A stretch of 64,000 bases of DNA from Strix aluco (taxonomy: Eukaryota > Chordata > Aves > Strigiformes > Strigidae): NCBI RefSeq assembly GCF_031877795.1, contig NC_133954.1, positions 9,577,466-9,641,465 of the forward strand, written 5' to 3'. The notes below the pieces were generated by a model. It made no database searches. It was not told where the DNA came from and saw nothing but the letters and a program-made list of their open reading frames with translations. This document shows positions 37,122 to 48,800 of this stretch, in pieces. Made by a program: the position numbers and the translations under genes. Positions within the stretch are counted from its first letter, which is position 1. Each line of letters opens with the position of its first letter.

Positions 37122-40100
37122 GGAATTTCTTTCGGGGCTTGGGACAGCCCTCCCCACAGGTATTGTGTCTGCATGCTGATTCACACGAAGCATGCACTGT
37201 AATTTCAGGTGGGTGGCTGTGTGTTAGATTTTGTTTCAGATAGCATGTTGCTGGCTACTTAGTGAGTGAGACTCATTTTAATAGTTCTTCTTTGTTCTTT
37301 GTAATCATTTTTTCTACTGAAAACAGGTGGTGAAAGCACCACCTAGTTACCATGTTTTAATTTCAGAGTTGGAGAAATATGAACTCAGGCACCTTCTGTG
37401 TGAGTCTGGTTTCATTTTACCTGCAGAACTGCCAGTAACTGACATTTTTGGAAATAAAATCTCTGAGAATTTAGGTTCTTCCCTACAAAGAAAGCTCATT
37501 GTGGGTACTGTTTTTCAGAATGTTTAGTGGTAAATCTCAATAGAATAACCTTTGGAGAAGCAGTGATATTTGTGAGTTTTCATGGAAATCTGGTAGTATC
37601 ACTTCCAGGAAGTAATCCTGTGTGTTGCACAGAACGATGGATGTGCAATAATGTAATTTAAAATCTGTGATTTTTTAAAATGTTGTGCAAATTTCTAGTC
37701 ACTCAAAGATTACTTCGAACTGAAATAGATGTGTAGAATCTCTAAGGCGTCACTGACTGTCTTGGGAGAGGAGAGCAGAAGGATTCAGCGTTTTGACTTA
37801 GCAAAATGGAAGCTAAGATGGTTAGCAGCTGGCTCTCAAGGAAGGAGATACCAGGGCTGTTTAAAATAAAGGACAACCCTGTTGTCCACACAGGAAAGGG
37901 CATCATCTGCTTGAGTGTGTTTGGGCTGGAAACTAAGGGGGAGCTTTTTATCTATGGGAGACAAAAGGATCTGGAAGGTGCTTCCATTGTGGGAGGTTTG
38001 GATGGAAAAGAGAAACGGTTTTGAGATTGACCTTGATCAGCTGGTGGTAGGGATTTTATCCTCGTGTCGTAGAGACAGCTGTGGTGACCCTTTAGATCCC
38101 CCTTGCCTTCTGTCTTTCGTCTCTAATACTGCAGAGGTCTCCAACGCTACTGCACAATTGCAGCGTTTCTGTCAGAAAACAGGATGTGATGAACCCTTCT
38201 TTGGAAATGAAAGTTTGACTTTAAATAACTTTCGCAAAACATAAATTTTAAGCCTGAAAGACAGGGGGCCTCTTTACATGAGAGTTAGACTCTGATGGAA
38301 ATTAATCTCTATTTGGAAGTTGAAAACTACTAGTTCATTTTGTGGTGGTTTCTTCTTTTTCAATCTTACTTATACGCAGCTTGTGGTTGTGGCTGGAGCA
38401 ACATTTTCTCTCTTAGCTGCAATAATTATGAGACCCATAAAAGTTATAAATGCGTGTTACAGCTGACAGGTATCATGGAAAGCCATTTACCTTCTTTCTT
38501 GATACCCCTACACACATTTTCATAGATATGCTGAAGATAATGTAATACTTTGATCTTCCTAGTTATGATTGTTCTTTTATTGGTAGCTCTCTAATTATCT
38601 GCACGTCAGAACCAGTTGCTTTGCATATGTTATTGAGACTGAGTCATCATTATTAAAAAATAAAAATTATTTTCTCACAGGGTGTGATTCCTTAGTCATA
38701 TTTTCCTCATTAGATTGTTGAAATGCACCTTTATTCTTCCCTATGAGAGGTTTATTGCTGATTGGCATTAACGCCAGAGGTGTTGATTTTATATCTCCTT
38801 CTCAGCATTGTTGCATCATAACATCTGACCAACAATTTCAAACATTTCCCAATGCTGTAATTTCATACCATCAACAGATGTCTTTTCTCTGTCTCTTTTT
38901 TGAACAGCTGATCTAACTTTGCTTACTGCTGTAACTGTATTACAAATACTTAAACTTTGGACTTTCTATTCTGTAACTCGTGGGTATTTCCGTGTCTCCC
39001 ATACATTTTTGGTCCACCATCCTCTGGACGCAGCTCTCTGCCCTGAGGTGGCTGTTGTGAGGCAATCTGGACATACTGATCTACATCACAAGCCAACAGA
39101 GCCAGGTCTCTTAAGGTGCCATTAACAGTCATAATCCTTGTGATGGCAGAACGGGGTCAGACATTTTCTGTTGTAGAGGGTATAGAGGCTCCTCAGCCCT
39201 ATGAAGAGACTGTTAGAGCTTTGAAATCCTATCTTCCCTCGAAGGCTTTTTGCTTATAATGCACCTTATGAACCTCTCTAAATCAGAAACGTTTGTTTGA
39301 AGTAACAGTGCTGCGAAGCCTTTCCAAATGCTGTTTACTCACCGGTGAAATTGGTCGCAGAGGCACAAACAGATACTCCAAAGTGGCAAAAGAACCAGAA
39401 GTAGTCAGTGGTTTTCACCGAAGCTGTGACGCCATTACTGGATGAATGTTTAGTCACACAAGAGGGAGAGGACAACCTCAGAAACAATTACTGGTAATTA
39501 ATTGTTTTACAGAAAATGAGTCAACTGTGGTCTTGGTAAGAAGAGTGCTGCTCCCATGAGTTTCATCAGGAGCTCCATCTGTGCATTCCTCACCCGCCAC
39601 CCATGGCCTTTCAGCATCCCTCCCCTGTGCGTTTCGTCAGCGTGTTCAGAGGAACGTTTCCATTGCCCCAGATTCTGGTCTTATTTTTCTCTTAAGTGAC
39701 TCCCTGGGATGGACCCCTATACCCTGCATGTGTGTAGACCTACAGAAAATCCTATTAAATGTGAGCTATTTTCATTCTACAGTCTGTCTAAATTGTTATT
39801 CAGTAGTCCTTCCTACCACTGAAAAAGGAAAAGTTTAAAAGTAATTCCCAAGAGAAATTAAGCTCTTCCAGTATAGCAATCCTTTCCTGTTCTCTCTCTC
39901 TACCTGCCACAACATGCTGTTATTATCAATGATGTTAACTAATGAATTCTAAATTCCTCCCTGCCAAAGCCCATTTTTCCCCTTCCCTGTAGATCTTTTC
40001 AGAACCATAAGCAACTGTATTGCTTTTTCTAAGAACCATGGATGAGGAGAAGTGAGTGCCAGGAGCAGACAGTGATACCAGGATACCTGATCAAACATGT

Positions 40101-42116
40101 GTTGGGGTTTCTGGAGCATCTGCTGGCCCTGGAGGGGGTGAGGCACGCTGTGCTTTTGGCGTGCCTGTGCCATGACCCGTGCGTTTCCCCCAGGACAGCC
40201 CTTGCCCCACACGTCGGTGGAGGTCAGCACCTCACCCACCAGCCGGGGGTGATGTGCGAAAGGCGCTGCCCCTCCACCAGCAATCCAGTCCTGCCGCCGT
40301 CACCGTCCCCGGCAGCTTTGCAGTGCGCCCGCTCCTTCCAGTCGGCAGATTGCCCAGCTTTGGTCTGGCAGGTTTAACTTCAGACTCTCCATAGCGCTGC
40401 CTATTTCACAGAGACCTCGCACTCTTACAAAGGAGTTCAGCAATGGGGAGAGACCTACTGCAGCTCTGGTGTTCCCTCGAGTTCGCTGGGTGTGGAAGAC
40501 TATTTCTGATCATTCTAATACTTCTCTGTGCTTCTGGAAGATTAGAAGGAAGCAGAACAACCGTTCAATGCTGATTTATATACACTAACTGTAGTTCAAG
40601 TTTCCATAATCCTGTCTCAGAAAAGATGTCTTCTTAAGCTGTTCTGGCTGTGTTAAGTACATCTGCGATGTGAATGAATTCTGGCAGCCTTTGGAGATGA
40701 AACTGGTAAAACCTGAAATGAGCCTTTTTTTCTTCAGAGGAGGGCTTTTGTTCATACAAATTCCTGATGCTGGACTGAAAAAGTCAGTCTGGAAACCCAG
40801 TTTTTCACCATGACTAGAAAGTATCTCTGTGGATACTTACTGCAAACTGCAATTATAATATTGTGAAGGCAGAGCCAAGCCACATGATTACTGAAAGAAG
40901 ACCTAACCTAAATAATACTCTTGTAAGTTGTTTAGGATGAAAAAACCTTTCTTTTCATTACCCTAACTGCATACCCTCCGTCAGCAAATAGAGACCAGAT
41001 TTGGTAGGTGGGGAAGGGAACAACAGGCACGTAGAACTGGATGAAACCTGGCCAATTTTGTGCATCTGATGCACACAGTTATAGATTGAAAAGGGGTTTC
41101 ACTTCATCTTTGGAAAGACAAATATATATAAAATAGCTGTTCTAATTTAGTATTGCCCTCTCATCTCCAATTTTATTACATATTTTATTTTCTTAAGCAG
41201 AAAAAGAAAGTATAGAAAATCATTTCAGTGGATGAAATGTGTCGCTCATTCCTCTTCAGGCATAGTGTCAGCCAGTTGAATGTACTGACAAAAAGTGGGT
41301 TCTTGGTATTATATTGGTATTTAAGTTGAAATTTCTATCATAAAACGTAGGAATGTTTTGGTGCATGACACTGAAGGAAACAGGCCCATTGCCTTGCTGG
41401 CTGTATTTCCTGGCAGAAGTTAGCAATACGTAATTCTCTGCATAGTCAAAGGTGTAGAAATCCTTGATGTCAGGGAGCCCAAACGTACTGGAACAACCTC
41501 TCCCGAGTCACGCCTTCCCACAGGAACTCTAGCTATGGTGAGCTGAGTAAAGCCAAAGATAATGGACTCAGATGAGTCACAGTAGTGACACTGAACAGTT
41601 TAGTACATTAGCGGTTAATCCAATATTCTTCAGAGAGTTACCCATCATTGGTATTTTCTTTCTGCTTTCACTCACATCACTCAGAGTGTCCTCAGTAAAA
41701 AGCAGCAAGGCAGGGGGACAGAAAGCAATCCTTCAGTGGCCATTAGAAAACAAAACCATCAGTTGTTTGTAATTTGACAGGAAGGAGAAAAATTGTGTCA
41801 AGAATGGATTTCTGTTTTCAACCTTATATCTCTTGCTTTTGAGCAGGGAGTTCTGACAGTCTCACCTGACTGACAGTTCCCGCAGGCAGAGCTCGGAGGA
41901 TGGCACGCTTCCTGCAGCCGTGCTCAGAATTAGCGACATTTCCTTTTACTCAGTGTGTCCATTTTCTCAGTGCTAAATAGATTGTCCCAAGACTGTGGTA
42001 CAGAGGATGATAGGACAGCCTGTGTTTGACTGCTTAGCTTGATAAATACCTGTTCAAAGTTTTTAAAATTAAATTTCTCAGACACACTGCTTTGATTTGC
42101 ATTGCAGAAGTAAAGT
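37122..42116. other. Intergenic, KRT9-like 1 to KRT9-like 2
   Basis: 5 kb. The first 150 bases keep weak similarity to the KRT9-like 2 upstream region. A minus-strand open stretch at about 38950-39150 looks coding-like but has no identified family. No other gene or repeat recognised. Confidence 0.55.
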
Positions 42117-42122
42117 TTTATT
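42117..42122 (-). terminator. Poly(A) signal of KRT9-like 2
   Basis: AATAAA on the minus strand (CTCTAATAAAACTT), about 215 nt after the stop, in a context shared with KRT9-like 1. Confidence 0.8.
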
Positions 42123-42334
42123 AGAGGCAGAGTTATCAGCAGAATTTAACCCTTAAACAAAGAACCAGTTGAGTAAGAGGAGCATTGCAGAATGGAGGAA
42201 GGGTGATGAGGCCGGTGCCCAGGCACTGCTTCCAAACTGTTCCAGATGCGTCGGCTGCGCTGCAGAAGTGCGGGGTTCAGTCTCTGTCCATGTTCAGCGC
42301 CGTTTAGCGGGGCTGCCAGTGTCCCTGCCGGGGC

Positions 42335-42838
42335 TTAGCAGACTCTTGACTGCCCTGGGTAAAGACAGAGCAAATCATTGCCTTGAGGGGAAATCGGATC
42401 TTCCCTCTGAACTGAATTCTTTCACCTAACATGCTGGGTTAGCAAGAGAAGCTCAGAGATCCCAAGGCCAACAATACCCTAGGCACTTTCTCAGAACTGT
42501 ATTTTAAAAAGCATATCCCATCCTGTAAAGTTTATAATCTCTATTTATATTTAGGTAGAGGGAGGGGCAAGACTCACTGGATTTTAACCCCCAATTCCTC
42601 CGTGACAGAGTCAAAGAGGTTCTCTCACTCCTGGACCTGGGAATCTTGACCAGCCCAAAATACAAAACTTTTTTCTGACAAAATATATTGTAGTCAATGC
42701 GGTGGGTGTAACCCACTAATAAACATTTCCTTACAAAGTGTTGTCTTACCTGTCACATCACCAGACTGGGAATGAGAGTAGGAAGTAGAATATGAATGGG
42801 AGGATTTTCCACCTCCTTGGAAAGCTCCTTGGGAGGCA
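42335..42838 (-). CDS. KRT9-like 2 tail exons 7 and 8
   Basis: Exon 7 is 42750-42838 (89 nt, three fewer than copy 1; acceptor CTTTTTACAG, donor GTAAGA) and encodes [20 protein letters not shown] then SHSQSGDVT. Exon 8 is 42335-42354 (acceptor CTTTACCCAG) and encodes GQSRVC then TAA. Confidence 0.85.
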
Positions 42839-45640
42839 CTGTAAAAAGAGAGTAATTAATTCACAAAAAAATCCCTGACTGCTGGATATTCAGTCAAAAA
42901 AGATGTTAATGTAGCTCCACGGACAAAATGTGTCTATTAGCAATTAAGTACATAAGGATTTCTATTTATTCCCTTGCTATACTATGGAATACGTACACAA
43001 TGTCTTGCTGTCCCTCCTGCAGCAGTGCCCGGTACTGCGCAATCTCCTGCTCCAGGCGGGTCTTGATGCCCAGGAGCATCTTGTACTCCTGGTTCTGACT
43101 CTCCATCTCACAGCGGATGCTGGCCAGCTCCTCCTCTACCGAGTTAATCTGCCCTTGGATTTGTTGCAGCAGGCAGCCATAGCGAGATTCGGTTTCTGCC
43201 AGGGAGTTTTCCAGAGAGTTTTTCTGGAGGCGGAAATGCAGGTGTTTAGCAGCAGAGCTCTACCCTCCCTGCCCGTTCCGAGGAGGGCAGGGCCCAGCGA
43301 TCCTGCCCCACGTACCGTGCTGAGCTGCGCCTGCAGTTCGATCTCCAGGTTCTGCATCTCGCGTCTCAGCTCGGTGAGCTGGTGGCTGCTCGTCTGGATG
43401 TCCTGGCTGCTAGAAGTGACCTGCTGGTTGACCTCTTCAATCTGCAGGAGTCGAACCCCAAACACACTTTGTGAGTGAGAAAATCCCCTCAGGGAGCAGC
43501 TTTGCTGCCTGGGAACTCAGACAGCCAGGGAGCCTCTCCCTTCCATCTCGTCCTCATCGAGGACAGCCCAGTCATTGCTCTGTGGATCCTGACGTTCCAC
43601 CCAGCTTGGCCCATCAGACCTGGCCTGCTCCCCCTCTGCCACTGCAGCCTTTCCGCAGTGGCTTTTTCCTTCCCGTTCCCCAGGCGTGCAAGTGAGGTGC
43701 AGGTGAGCAGCCTCCTCCTTTTAGCCAAAGGCATTGCATGCCCCGTACTACCGGGGCGTCCGGGTTTTCCCACCCAAGGAGACGCCACGTTGTGTGTTGC
43801 TACGTACCTTGACTTCATACCACTGCTCAACCTCTCTGCGGTTCTTCTCGATGAGCTGCTCGTATTCGTTTCTCAGGTCGTTCAGTATCTTTGTCAAGTC
43901 TTCGCCAGGGGCAGCATTGACCTCCACGCTCACGTCGCCACCAGTTTGGGACTGGAGCTGTCTCATTTCCTGCAGAGCCCGAAGAGAGACACAAAGAGCA
44001 CAGGTCATTTCTTGTGCTGGGGCCAGTGGGCAAAGCAGTATCAAGGTCCCAAGGAACGACAATCACACGACGTAAGGCTGAATTGACTTGACACGTAACT
44101 TTGGGAACCCCGAAGAATCAAAGGACTATGTCTTGGGCACGCTCTTTATCATTGGGTCGTACCTCCTCATGGTTTCTCTTCAGAGCAATCAGTTCGTCCT
44201 TCAGGGACTCCAGCTCGGACTCCAGTGAAGATCTAACCAGAGTCAGGTCATCCAGGAGATTTCTCAAGCCATTAATATCAGCCTCCACAGTCTGGCGGAT
44301 GACCAGCTCATTCTCATACCTGTACCACAGACAAGAGAGACAGAGAAGTGGGGAAAGGAGATGATGACAGTCAGTAGCACCCATCTTTCCAAGTCAGTAT
44401 CCCAGTAAAACATGAAGACTCGGTAACACCACTCGGGGCAGTGCTGCCTTGTCTCCTGAGATTATGAGCAGGATTTGAAAGACAAGTAATGTTCACAGAG
44501 AGGTACTCACTTCATTCGGAAGTCGTCAGCAGTCATCTTGCTGTTATCGATGTCCAGAAGCAGCTTGTTATTGTCCACAGTGGCAGAAATGATCTGCAAG
44601 AGGGGAAGTTGGAGAGGAGTCTTCCTGTGCTCAAGACATCCAGGACAAGAAGCAAGGAGACCCCAAGCTTTTTTGTAGGGATTGTAAGGAAAGGCCTTGG
44701 TCCTTCCATCTGCTCTGTGTAGGAGTGTGCAGGACAAAGGGAGTTCAGGTCTTGCCGTGCAGGTGCTTTGGCTTTGCACCCCGTCCAGCTGAACTGGGTG
44801 GGACTGGGAGGACTGGAAACCACATGTGCCTGGTTTGGAGCCGCCTGTGCGAGGTGGGATTTCAGTGAGGTGCGCCAGCGTGTTTGGGCGTGGCGGAGCC
44901 CTCCTCGATGCCTCAGGCCGTGCCCACAGGGCACATCCCTTTTGCTTGTGGGGTGGTGTGGGGGTCTGTTCACCCCAGAGAAGGGAGGCGCAGCTCAGCA
45001 GGTTTCTGCCCGCAGTAGCACCAGCAAGGCCGCCCAGGAGGTCCCTCCCACCCCTCTAGAGCCAGTGCCAGGGGGAAGGAGGACGTCCTTGTGCAGGGGA
45101 GCGGCGTGCGGGAGATGGAGGCACCGTTAGCCAGGGCTGTCCTACCTGATTCTGGAGTTGTTCGATGGTCTGGTAGTAGGAGCTGTAGTCCTTTGAGACA
45201 GTGGGAGCTTGTTTCCTGTACCACTCCCGGATGTGGTGCTCGAGCTGAGCATTTTCCTCCTCCAGCCTTCGCACTTTGTCCAGGTATGCAGCCAGGCGGT
45301 CGTTGAGGTTCTGCATGGTGACCTTCTCATTGCCGCTCAGAAGGATGTCCCCCCCCGCCCCAAAGCCACCGCCAAAGCCACCGCCAAAGCCTCCTGCCAG
45401 GCCGCCACCAAAGCCTCCTGCCAAGCCCCCGCCAAAGCCCCCAGCGAGGCTGCCAGCGCTCATGCCCCCTCCGTAGCCAGCGCTGCACGCTCCCCCGCCG
45501 TAGCTTCCCCCGCCGATCACAGAGGAGGCGTATCGCCTGCAGGAGACGGAGGAACTCCGGCCTCCGCCGCCACCGCCGGCGCCTCCAGCTCCACCGCTCC
45601 TGTAAGAGGTGCTCGATGTTCTCTTGATGCTGCAGCTCAT
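42335..45640 (-). CDS. Keratin 9-like 2, type I epidermal keratin
   Basis: Exons: 45146-45640, 44511-44593, 44163-44319, 43808-43969, 43316-43441, 42997-43223, 42750-42838 and 42335-42354, giving 452 codons. Exons 1, 4, 5 and 6 encode the same protein sequence as KRT9-like 1; exon 1 shows one silent difference (a TAC/TAT change and its neighbours aside, none seen). Exon 2 differs by one residue (LLLDIDNS for LMLDIDNS). Exon 3 differs at a short patch (LTLVRSS for LTRTRSS). Exon 7 is clearly diverged. Domains are as in KRT9-like 1: glycine-loop head about 104 residues, coiled-coil rod, short Ser/Tyr tail. The ATG at 45640 follows a TATA box by about 95 nt. The two genes probably make near-interchangeable acidic keratins that differ mainly in the tail. 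A KRT14- or KRT42-type database label is possible. Confidence 0.88.
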
Positions 45641-45830
45641 GGTGGAAGCGATCAGCTGTCTGGCCCAAGTGCAAAGCCCTGCACAGCTCGAGGGAGAGGA
45701 TGAGGCTGCAGCCTCCTGTCCCCGCTGATGGCTACTTATACCTTGCCGGGTGGGTGGCACCTGCCAGGCAGTCCAGCTTCCCATGGCGTTTGCCAGCCTG
45801 AGTGCTCACGCCAAAAGTGATGTGCTAAGG
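42987..45830 (-). repeat. Duplicated/converted tract, copy 2
   Basis: Partner of 34064-37121. Covers exons 1-6, most introns and the proximal promoter of KRT9-like 2. Flanking exon 7, exon 8, 3' UTR and far-upstream sequences are homologous to copy 1 but much more diverged. Confidence 0.92.
45734..45740 (-). promoter_or_regulatory. TATA box of KRT9-like 2
   Basis: TATAAGT on the minus strand, identical in sequence and position to the KRT9-like 1 box. Confidence 0.75.
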
Positions 45831-48800
45831 AAATTTTGTCTGAGGTAAGTAAAAGGCATTACCATTCCGTTCAAGTATGTCTGTGTTGATTCATACAAAA
45901 CACGCACTGCAATTTTATGTGGGTGGCTCTTTGTTGGGTATTTTGTTGGATAATACAATATCTCACAGCTTCTATTAATCTGGCAATATATCACTAGTGA
46001 TGGGAGTTAATGAAGGCTCCGCCTTGGTTGTCTGTCTCCTTCAGTCTTCTGCGTGGCGAAATGCAGCTTTTGTCTTCCTGCTGTGATCACAATGATTCGT
46101 AAGACCAGCAGCCTCCAAGGGACTCTTTATTCATTAATTTATCCAAAATTTACATTAGGTATTTAGAAATCTACTTCAATTTACTGAAAAAAAGTATTAA
46201 CCTTTAGAACTGCATTCCCCTGTCTGCGCGAGAACTTTACACTGAATTTTTTTCTCTGTTGTCACTGCTTAGAGTGAGGAAGGTCCTTCTGGTATTTAAT
46301 TTTTTCTGAAAGTGCAGGATGGTGATTGCAGTCATTTTTCCTGTTGAAGAAAACTGGATGACAGCCACGTATTTTGCAAGGGAAAACATATTAAATCTTT
46401 TCCTATCAAACAGCCATTAATTTTATTTTAGCTGTTTTAAATGGACTCAGAGGAAATTGAGAGCAGAAATGTTTGATATTTCATATTTTCATAATCGTAT
46501 TTAAAATACCCATTTCTCAGACTGTCCTTGAAATATATAATGCGGTAAAAAATAAGTTTGATGAAAAGATACAGTGCCAAAGATTAGATCTGAAAAAATA
46601 TAATCTTTAACTGAACTTGTTGCAGTGGATTGTGTTTGCCAACTGCGAGAGTATATCTTGCAACACAAAACACAGAGTAAGAAACAGTTGTGTATTTTTT
46701 TCCACTGTCTAGGCAATATGGGATGTTCAGTGAGTTGCTTTTTCCACCTTTACTAATCCAGCTTCTATGAAACTGAGAAGAGCCTTGAACAGAAAGAAAT
46801 TCTCAGGTTTCCAGCTGTGCATTAAATAGTGGCCGTGTAACTCCTACACAGGAGTCATTTGGCTAGTACAAGGGAAGCAGAAGGAGCTGGTGGAACCTGC
46901 TGTGAGTTACCACCTCAAAATCAGCTCATCCACAGTGAGGGAGGATGAATTCAGCCTAGAAGTATTTTAGGAAGAGATTCCATATTACAGAAGAAGAAAT
47001 AAACCCATTAAAATTAGCAAAAGAAGAGTGAGAAGGGGTTAAGTCACCTTACACCTGAAGGTAGCCATCAGAGGAGGCAGTGGGGTTTGTGAGGCTGATG
47101 ACGGTGTGCCTGGGTGTGCCTGGGCTGGCCCTGGCTGGGGGCCACCTGCCCACCACAGGCCCTGTCGCTGCCCTCCTCAGCTGGACGGCGGAGAGAAAAT
47201 CTAACGAAAGGCTTGTGGGTCAAGATAAGGGCAGGGAGAGATCACTCACCACTTACTGTCACGGGCTAAACGGACTTGACTTGGGCACCTTAATTTGATT
47301 TATCACCAGTCAAATCAGAGTAGGATAAGGAGATATAAAGCCAAATCTTAAACCACCTTCCCCCACCCCTCCCTTCTTCCATCACTGATGGGCTTGGCCT
47401 TGGCCAGCGGCAGGAGCCGGCTGGCATCAGCTCCATCAGACACAGGGGAAGCTTCTAGCAGCTTCTCACAGAAGCCACCGCTATAGCCTGCCGCTACCAA
47501 AACCTTGTCACACAAACCCAATGCAGTGCCTCATGGCTGTAGAAAGAGCTGGGGCTGAAGTCCTGAACAGGGGCAGCGTTTGTGCTTTGCTCTTGGCGTG
47601 TCGCTGCTGCCGTTCGGCTTCTCCAACGCCCAGTGGAACAGCTCTGCTACCCGCCTGTCCCTGGGGCAGCACAGGCACCGGAGGGGGCTGGTGACAAACA
47701 AGATTCCTGCTCGCACCGTGCCTCTGAAAACCAACAGACATCTACTTGAAATAGTACAGCTTCACCCTGGATGAAGCCATATTCTTCTGGTCTTCTGGGT
47801 TTGGTTTTTTTAATAGGTTTATGATTTTACAATAGGCTTTTGTATATCCATGTATCTAATTCTCTTCTTTAATCGTAAGATTTATATAGAAAGGCTTGTC
47901 AACAACATATTGTTGAATTGGAAGGGGAGGGTTGTGAACTCTTACCACTAGAATGTTATCTGCTATCTGTAGAAGCGCTTAGTTTTTAGAGGCTTAACAT
48001 GTGATGAGTTGTAAACTTGAGGTGCTGAATCCCAGAGCTTGAATTCAGCCGCCTAAAGGCACGTCCTTGTAGCTACTCCAGTGACTTCCAGAGAACCTGG
48101 AGGTGTCAGCTCTGACTCCAGAGGAAAGGGGCTTCAATAGGTGGGAAATACTCCCTAAGAGAGAAACGAAATTTTGAACTTAAAGTGCAACTGAATCATG
48201 AAAAATATTTACAAAATTATGACTTACCAACTTTTTGTCAACTAACTTTAATTAGAAACACCTTCCTGTCAGTTGTGACTTTGTGTTTAGAGAGAATGCT
48301 GTCATGTCCTTGGTCACAATTTGCCTCCTTCTGAGGCTGAAACACTCTAGGATACTACTGAGTGCACATGCAGAGGTTTTTTTCTGTATCTTTTGCACCA
48401 TTCTGAATCTTTTCCAGTTCTATCGTGTTATTTTTGAGACAGGGTTACCAAAGTTACACACTCAAAATACAGCCCAGGGTATCTGTGTGCCCTTAACTGA
48501 TACGTGGAACTAATGTTGTTCTTCATTTTGATCTTCTGTGTATCAAATGGAGAATCATGTCTGTGGTGGCAGCCTGCAGGGGGACATATCCCCCAATTGC
48601 TCAGCTCTCCATGGAAGACCCCAGCTGTATTCCATTCATCCAAACATTCTCACGGTCTAGATCCACAGGGTCTTCCTCAGTCTTTGTTCAAGATGCAGTG
48701 AGATTCCTTATTCCCCTCTGAGACTCTTTTTTAATTTCCTTAGCCACAGCAGTGGCTTTCTCCTGAAAATCCTTCATTCCCTCTATCTGGATCTCTTACC

